Assembly: GCA_018806985.1 (NCBI GenBank)
Contig: JADANN010000063.1
Coordinates: forward strand, 434,001-498,000
Direction: 5' to 3'
DNA length: 64,000 nt
From: Angiostrongylus vasorum
Lineage: Eukaryota; Nematoda; Chromadorea; Rhabditida; Metastrongylidae
This document shows positions 57,517 to 64,000 of this stretch, piece after piece. A program made the position numbers and the translations under genes. Within the stretch, counting starts at the first letter, position 1. Each line of letters opens with the position of its first letter. The notes under the pieces are model-generated. The model had not been told where the DNA came from and made no database searches. It saw nothing but the letters and a program-made list of their open reading frames with translations.

Positions 57517-60036
57517 CTACGATAAGTAACGAGACAATATCTTGAAATGTCCTCCTTCAGGTGAGAGTATCTGATCCACCAATGAAGGCGGTACACTGCG
57601 AAGATGTCCAAGAGCAAGCAGTAACCGTCCACATCTGAAATGTTCTCTTGGTTCTGACTACAATCTTCTTTTAAACAATTGTTTTATAGAATAACAAGTT
57701 CCTACTAAGGTAAAAGATTTTTCTAAGAGCTCGGTGCTTATCCATTTTTCTGTGAATGCACAGAACGCTTTAGTAATCGAGTACTTAAAAAATTAAAAGA
57801 AATGAACTGGAACTCAAAAAGTTAATTCTGTCAAACGACTTGAAATTTGAACAGTGGAATTATGTAAATTCGTCCTTCCTCTTAGCCTGCAAAGATTTTC
57901 GACATGAACAGAAATATTTCAAATACTGACTTTTAACTGGGTGAGAAAACTCATCACCGTGATTGCTATAGCATTCTACTTCCTCTTTCTATCCTTAGAA
58001 AATCAGTGTTGGAAGGAGATGAATGAATATTGATGTAGAAGGGAAAGAGTATACGTGGATAGAGAGCTAAAAGCCTACTTACGAATGGCATTGTTTTTAG
58101 TACCTGCTAGATGTGGGATGGTTTCTTATTGTGTGCTGATTAAGTACTGTTAGCGATTGTTCCAGATGATCCTCAAACAAGCCATTTGATGACGATTCTA
58201 AATTCGTACTAAGTTAAGAAAGCCATAAATCTTTTCATACCTATAATTCTGATGTTTTGTGGCTTTTTCGTAACCAGAAACAACCGCACGATATGTAGCT
58301 CATGTGAATGAGTACACGATTGTGGGCCAGATGTCGTGGTTCTTTATGTTTCTGAGACAGAAAATTTGCGATCTCGATATTTCTATTAGGCTATGGACAT
58401 GCTGTACAATTGGAACGCCTGCACAAAGTTGATTACACCTTATTATTATGGCGACCACAAAACGATTACCATTTACTGTAATCCCTAATGCTAAAACAAC
58501 TGAGGGGAAATAGCATGAATTGTTAACAACTTAAAAAAGAAGATTTCTTAAGGTTACTTCAGCATAATGTTCAATTTCAACGTGAAGTGATACTTACCAT
58601 TGAGAAAAAGTGCGATAGCCTTCAGACATGAAAACTCTGTTCTGTCCAATTCAAGCGATCTGACGCTGGTCAGTGCGGTTTTTTACTGCTGGTTCGTAAT
58701 CGGTAACACCTATTAGCAATGAATGGGACCATTCTGCAAGGGATAAGAGGAACAGTAGTCTCCAGTTCGCATTGAGTAGGTGGGACTGCAATACGGCAAT
58801 AGTACGTTTTCTTATGAAGACTCCATATTTTATATGAACTTGAGTTTAGAAGTATTTTTGAAACAATTACCTTCTCTGAGTCGCTTAGAGAACGAAATGA
58901 TGGAACGGCTTGAGTCCAGAGAAGCGAGAGCTCGAGGATTTTACCAGGTGTGTCAGGAAACACCTCCTTCTTCAATTGGCACTTTTAGTTTTCTCTTGTC
59001 TTTTTCTGCTTGTATGTCTCTGAGGGTTTGATATAATTTTTTTCTATTACGTCATCAATTCTAAAAAAAGGTTCGAATGTTTCAACTTCTGTCTTAGTTA
59101 GACCCATTTTTTAGCACACCACTATGGCGTTCCAAGACTATTGTGGCTCTAACGCGCAATTACTCAAGGGAAGATCTTGAGACGTAACCTCAAGGTTACA
59201 AAGAATGCTAAATAGTAGAATTAACTCCAATGTAGTTACTTTTATTTATTAGATCTTCTTTTCTCTTCATACCATGGTATGATATGAAATATAATCACAA
59301 CGGTGCTGAGATATTTGCAAAACTCCGCAGGTGTCTTCGGTGGGGATCAAACACGCTGTTACCCTTTGCGGAGGTTAATGTGTTCACCACCACACCATCC
59401 GGGTCCTTCGTTTCGCCTTTCTCTTAGCCTGAATAAAATAAAAAGCCTTTCTCAATGAAATTAACGTTTCGTCGACCCTATACTGATGCTGCTCCGAATT
59501 AAGTATGCAATTATAGTTCTACCGAGGATTCTTTGCCATTCACAGACCAGATCAATTTGCTATTATTAGACGGACCTCGAAGGGATGAACCGCTGACTTA
59601 GTGCTGAGTATAATCAATTCAAAGATCGTGTACATGTCAGTGACATCACTATATTAAGTTTACTCCCTTATCACCATTAGCAGGAGTTCTACATCTACAT
59701 AGCAAAAAAAATCTGACACGTTGTACCAGAGACTAGCCTAATTTTTCTGAAGCTCAGTGATCAGTTAAAACAGAAACCGAAAACCGCACCCTTTCATCCT
59801 CAGTTCTCACATCACTTATTGCACTCATTGGGGACTCTTCTCGCGGTGGTAGTTCTGGTTGTGATAAAACGGCTGATACCGCTCCGGCGTATTCTCTAGA
59901 GTATCCATAGGTTTCGAAAAATAAATTGTGATTAAGAATTTAGTAGTTTTTCCTGACCTTAAGAAATTCTGAGGATCCATGTCGATTGATGGCCGAATAG
60001 TAGCGGTGTTACGTGGTTGTCGCTCATTTTGTACTG
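57517..60036 (-). CDS. fax-1: Nuclear receptor, NR2E3/PNR (FAX-1) type, 3' part; 5' part not in window
   Basis: Minus-strand exons: 60036-59958, about 58960-58871, 58785-58598, 57783-57706 and 57657-57517 (stop TAG). The first starts with (G)CA splitting an Ala codon and encodes AVQNERQPRNTATIRP, the extension just after the DNA-binding zinc fingers in NR2E3/PNR receptors. Exon 2 gives LLWTQAVPSFRSLSDSEK (helix 3), exon 3 NWRLLFLLSLAEW (helix 5) and ELDRTEFSCLKAIALFLN (helices 7-8), and the last RCGRLLLALGHLRSV (helix 10). Such receptors are nuclear transcription factors. FAX-1 acts in neuron identity in C. elegans. An indel in the run of six T at 58679-58684 breaks the frame inside exon 3. 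The zinc-finger exons lie beyond the window end or are not recognised, and at least one exon between 58598 and 57783 is unresolved. The NR2E3 assignment is firm at subfamily level. Exact orthology is inferred. Confidence 0.85.
59295..59435 (-). mobile_element. SINE-1 copy in the nuclear receptor gene
   Basis: Reverse copy, body only, in the intron between the DNA-binding-domain extension exon and the first ligand-binding exon. Confidence 0.85.
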
Positions 60037-61789
60037 CTAAAACTAACATAATCAAAACAGAAGGCAAAAGATTCGAATGACAAACTTCTTAAATTGACAT
60101 GAATAACCAAAATGTTTTGACACTCTTCTTTGGTTGGCTAGAACAAGATTGTTAACACGCATTTTTAATGTTCGATGGCCAACTTTTCGGCAATTTCACA
60201 TTTTTCATTGCCCAGACGTATTGTTATTTAGCCTTATCCTTATTATTTAGCAAATATCTTACACTTTTTAACGAAAATGTAGTGCAAAATTCGGACTTAG
60301 TCCCTTTGTTAATTTTTTAGCGAATGAGGCCACTTGTGTGCTTTCGACACTGCTGATGAATGAAACTCATTTAGATTAGAAAGTTGAACATAAGAATTTG
60401 AACATTTGAATGAGGACGAGGTTTAGGAAAATGTGAGGCTATCTTACTCCACCCAAGCCTATTTCTGCCCCGTTTATAATAGTTCGAACTTTAAATGGTG
60501 AAGGATCAGTGGCGCAATATCATCAGTAGAGCGAAGCCTATGTGTTTTTTGTAAGCATCGATATAATAGTGTGCTTTCGCAAATCATTTCTATGTTAAGA
60601 GAGAACTAAAGGTTCTGAACTAACTGAGTTTTTCATTTCGATTCAATTCCGGTTTAATTTTCGACACTGGTTTTTATATTTCTTTTCAGGGGACTTTGCA
60701 TAAAAGAAAACATCCTATGGATATTTCTCTGTTTTTTTTTCCATCATCGTCCATGTTTTGAAATCGCAGTCACGATCCTCGAGCACGAATCGAGGCCATA
60801 AACCTGCAAATCTCTGAGACACTTTAGAATTCGAAAATTGCAAAAGTAAGTCGAGAGGAGAAGTCATTTGGCGAATTCAGCTGTACCAACTCTCGTCCTA
60901 TTAGTCGTCGAGTCACTCGAGCGGCCACCGGTAAATCTTCCATTTAGACCTGCAGCGTCCAACAGTTAGCCAGTGAAATCTGCTTGCTCTAGTAAGTTGT
61001 TAAGCATTATATTCTTCTAGGGTTGAAGAACTATGACCATTCAGCCATTAGCCTTGTTGCAGTACGTTCTGACATCCCGACGAATCCAGTCATTAACTGC
61101 TCTTGTCCATCGGTTCTCGTTTATACGCATAACGTATCCATTTCTTCTTATCACACTTTGGCCTTAATAGAGCGGTGTCTTTCATTTCTGATCGTAAAGT
61201 ACCTCACAGTATTAGATTCTTCTTCCCATTTACGTAATACGGAATATTCCTAGCATTGCCTTCTGAAAATTGCGTTCGATATCGCAAACTAATCTTTTTG
61301 AGCAGGTTTACGATGCCTGCGTTATGGCAGGAACCATCGTGAACTCGGAAAACAGGAGGCGAAGTCGCGTATTCTTTCTTATTCCTTCTCTCACCAGCTC
61401 TGCAGCTCAGTTGCTTATCATGTTTGCTACCTCAACCAGATATGCATAGATTAGAACATTTGGGTACATAGGGCTGAACATCAAAGCAGCATAAGAAGCA
61501 AATCCATTTTTTCACAAAGAACGTTTTCGTTAGATTTGCACAAAAGGCAATCTCTCCATAAGCGTTGTCAAACTCGGCCAACATTCGTTCCACCTGGCAA
61601 ATCCTTTTTGTTACAACAAAGTTTTTTTTTACTGTCGCATTTCTACATCTACTTTGTGGATCCCAGCACTTCTTCCTTTTCATTCATTTCCTAGTATCCA
61701 CTGGATTCGGCCGCCTTAAAGTTATTCAAGCCATCCGCGAGCATCTTATGAGCACCGAACACTCTCAGACGCCAGCTAGCTCGTAATGA

Positions 61790-62160
61790 ATTGCATGACC
61801 GTCTGTGCAGAACACAATTTTGCATGGTTTGCTCTAAAATAGCGACGGCGATTGCATAATTTTAGGTACGGTATACCTAACCTCTTGTAAAACATGCAGG
61901 GACGAATATAGTAGCGAAACGAGTGGTCCGCTTTGCTTCCGTATCCAAGAGCTTCTAGTTGAAGAGCATAAAGAACAAACAAAACACTTTTTCCAGATAC
62001 GCACAAGGAACAAAGAGATAGCGGAGAAACTTTAGGGGATAAAACTGAATATCCTCACACAGATGTCTAAAACATTTGCGCGAAAAAACTCTTGGAACTT
62101 TTTGGATAAATCGTAAAAGTCCAGAAATAAATCGAAAGGTGGAGGGTCTTTTGGTCACAC
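61790..62160 (-). repeat. Repeat family 5 copy, inverted
   Basis: Inverted partner of 55441-55800. The pair encloses the nuclear receptor exons. Confidence 0.65.
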
Positions 62161-62397
62161 GTAGTTCGTACCATACCTCAAGCTTTTTTTCTGGCCTGAG
62201 CCAAGTACAATCCTAACTAGTGTATGACCATGTTTGGTTGGTCTTCTTCGAGTAACTGGAACGGTTAGAAGAAAGAACACAGTGAGTGCTTAAGAGGATC
62301 TCTTACAAGTAGAATAAACTTTTATGTGTTAAGTTTTGTCTGCTGAGGATGTGATAGCGTTTGAATGGGCATATTGTCGGTCAGTTTTGCCTTGCAA

Positions 62398-62432
62398 GCT
62401 TCGACAATGGCGAAGCCACCGAGACGCTAGCC
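62398..62432 (+). ncRNA. Hammerhead-like motif, degenerate
   Basis: AATGGCGAAGCCACCGAGAC followed by GCTAGCC. The core is largely lost. It is recognised mainly by GGCGAAGCC and the downstream TCTTTTATTAACAGCCTCTG, which resembles the palindrome arm. Confidence 0.3.
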
Positions 62433-63350
62433 GGTATAGCGCTGAACAAATCTTTTATTAACAGCCTCTGGTCTGCTCATCACGAAAACACCGAAACATC
62501 AGAGTAGCATTTGTGGTTGATTTTTTCCAAAGCTTTTTGGAAGTCGTAACTGTTCCTTTTTGGTGACGCGGTGCCAGCACCTTGATCTCGTGCTTGAAAA
62601 AATTTTCGCTGATCCTTGCTAATACTCATCTCAACCTCTGCAGCATCGACAGTTAAGTCTGTTGGTCTCTATGGAAAATCTCCTTTTATCGAATTTCCGC
62701 AAAGCCCTGCAAGTTAAAACGTAAGGTGGGATTGATTACCTATGGCCTGTGTGACTCCATATTGGCCTAGTTCATGTGTTCCTAGAGAGACGAAGCGCTT
62801 GGTGACATTTAAAATCTAGGTTGCCATAGCACCAATGTGAAGGTGTTAGATAAGCCCGCCAATTCTTTTTCGACGATCCCGATAAGGGAATCTCTCGAAA
62901 GCCGACTAGTGGTTTCAATCCCAATTCATGTAGATTTCAGAATTTCGTCCTTTAAATTTTCCTTCTTTCCTTCCAATCGATACTGAATGGAAGCAGAAGC
63001 AACATCGACTAGACGAAAATCCTCTAAGTCCATGTAGGATGCATCGACATCGTCCTCGTCATAGCTTGATGTTGGAGCGTAAACGATGAAGATTGTCACA
63101 GCCGGTATTGATCATATCCTGGTCAATTGTATACGTCCGATTCGGGTTGTTCATTTTTCAAATGAATCGATGTTGATGGCAAACGCGTGATAGGGAGCTA
63201 CCAATCCCACTGATTCCTCTATTGCTACACGTTCCGAGGAACAGCTTTTATTTTCCGATGATATCGTTTATTAGGTGTCGTCTTTTCATCTCGGCCAGTG
63301 CGACGACGTCGGACCTTATCATTCCTGCTTGCGTGATCAAGTTCTCTATT

Positions 63351-64000
63351 GAGTACTCACATGCAAATGAAGGTACATTGTATGTATAGATCGTCATCCT
63401 AGTTTTTCGAGAATTAGGCAGCCTAGAATGGCCCTGAAATCATTGCAGTTTCTCCATACTTATTTCAAACAATACTGACATATCATATATTCACATATCA
63501 CATATCATATATCGAGATCAGGAGAAGAAACCCTACTTATTTCACAGGGTCAGGTTTTTGACACTCATAGGTGCGTAGCCTGCTGAGTCTCTCAACAGGA
63601 GGCAGGTTGTGCTTACCTAGCAGTCTCTCTCAAAGTAGACTTGGGGCCTCTTCTGACGTTAGTTTTTTGACCTGAACAAGACTCATTATCATCATCTGTG
63701 GACAGAATACAAGTGGCCTCATCTCTTAAAAGGAAGACGGCTAGCACTTATTGTCGAAATAACTTTCGGTGTTCACATTAGAAACTTTATGAATGGTAAA
63801 AAATAGACGTAGAAAAAAAAATGCCCAGGCTCTGAAGAAAGCGAAATCACGGGAACATTGGTGAACCAACATTAAAAAATACGTGGGATAAAACTAGTGT
63901 TAGCTTATTATGATCAAAATACAAGTTTAGTATCAAGAAGAGTTCGCGAAACTGAAAATTATGCCACTCACCCGCCCTTTTCGTGAGGCTCGAAATTATT
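63351..64000. other. Mostly unassigned; short TATCATA-type repeats and one hammerhead-like motif
   Basis: 63478-63513 holds a short run of CATATCATATATC-like units. At 63828-63862 CTGAAGA, AGCGAAATCAC, GGGAACATT is a decayed hammerhead-like motif. No exon is recognised. Confidence 0.45.

Larger units (their letters stand above)
60780..63350 (-). pseudogene. Old RTE family 2 copy with nested insertions
   Basis: Minus-strand order from high to low coordinate: endonuclease part (about 63300-62990), then reverse transcriptase with QVERMLAEFDNAYGEI and LTKTFFVKKW (about 61620-61500), then the C-terminal part with RRNGYVMRINENRWTRAVND, WIRRDV (about 61150-61060). Stops are frequent. A family 5 repeat (61790-62160) and a hammerhead-like motif (62400) interrupt it. 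It is clearly older than the insertion at 10.6-14.0 kb and belongs to a different RTE family. Confidence 0.7.

Noticed and set aside
58300..58510. Open stretch between two nuclear receptor exons, minus strand
   Set aside because: It has an acceptor and could fill the missing exon, but its translation does not resemble helices 8-9 of the ligand-binding domain, so I did not include it.

Overview
This is a eukaryotic window of roughly 40% GC. Protein-coding sequence is split into short exons bounded by TTTCAG-type acceptors and GTAAG-type donors, and repeats fill much of the rest. The repeats include RTE-type LINEs with an APE-like endonuclease, degenerate mariner copies and two tRNA-derived SINE families. 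I read it as a nematode, probably a strongylid (hookworm-like). That is inference from the repeat types and intron style, not from a marker gene.

Layout. From 1.7 to 20.2 kb there is a plus-strand multi-exon gene, possibly two genes, that I cannot name with confidence. A complete RTE insertion at 10.6-14.0 kb with a perfect 15-bp target duplication lies inside its span. From 22.2 to 27.1 kb there is a second plus-strand multi-exon gene whose C-terminal part resembles the KNL1/Spc7 kinetochore scaffold. From 27.5 to 33.3 kb there is a decayed mariner, the first copy of a triplicated minus-strand locus, and a cluster of hammerhead-ribozyme-like motifs. From 34.5 to 41.2 kb there are 22 tandem copies of a ~310-bp unit derived from a tRNA-like SINE, part of them in a 3-unit higher-order repeat. 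From 42.6 to 44.1 kb there is a second mariner and the best-preserved copy of the triplicated locus, a 132-residue acidic protein. At 47.8-49.0 kb there is a three-exon gene for MOCS2A/MoaD, the small subunit of molybdopterin synthase. From 51.5 to 53.2 kb lies the third copy of the triplicated locus. From 57.5 to 60.0 kb there is the 3' part of a minus-strand nuclear receptor gene of the NR2E3/PNR (FAX-1) type. From 60.8 to 63.4 kb there is an old RTE copy with later insertions.

The host genes show no shared pathway. The common thread is the mobile DNA. RTE insertions carry younger SINEs, and one non-autonomous family shares the 3' tail of the RTE. One SINE has become a satellite, and at least ten loci carry a compact hammerhead-like fold of the kind known from Penelope-like elements. 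Multi-exon genes are given as one feature with exon coordinates in the evidence.
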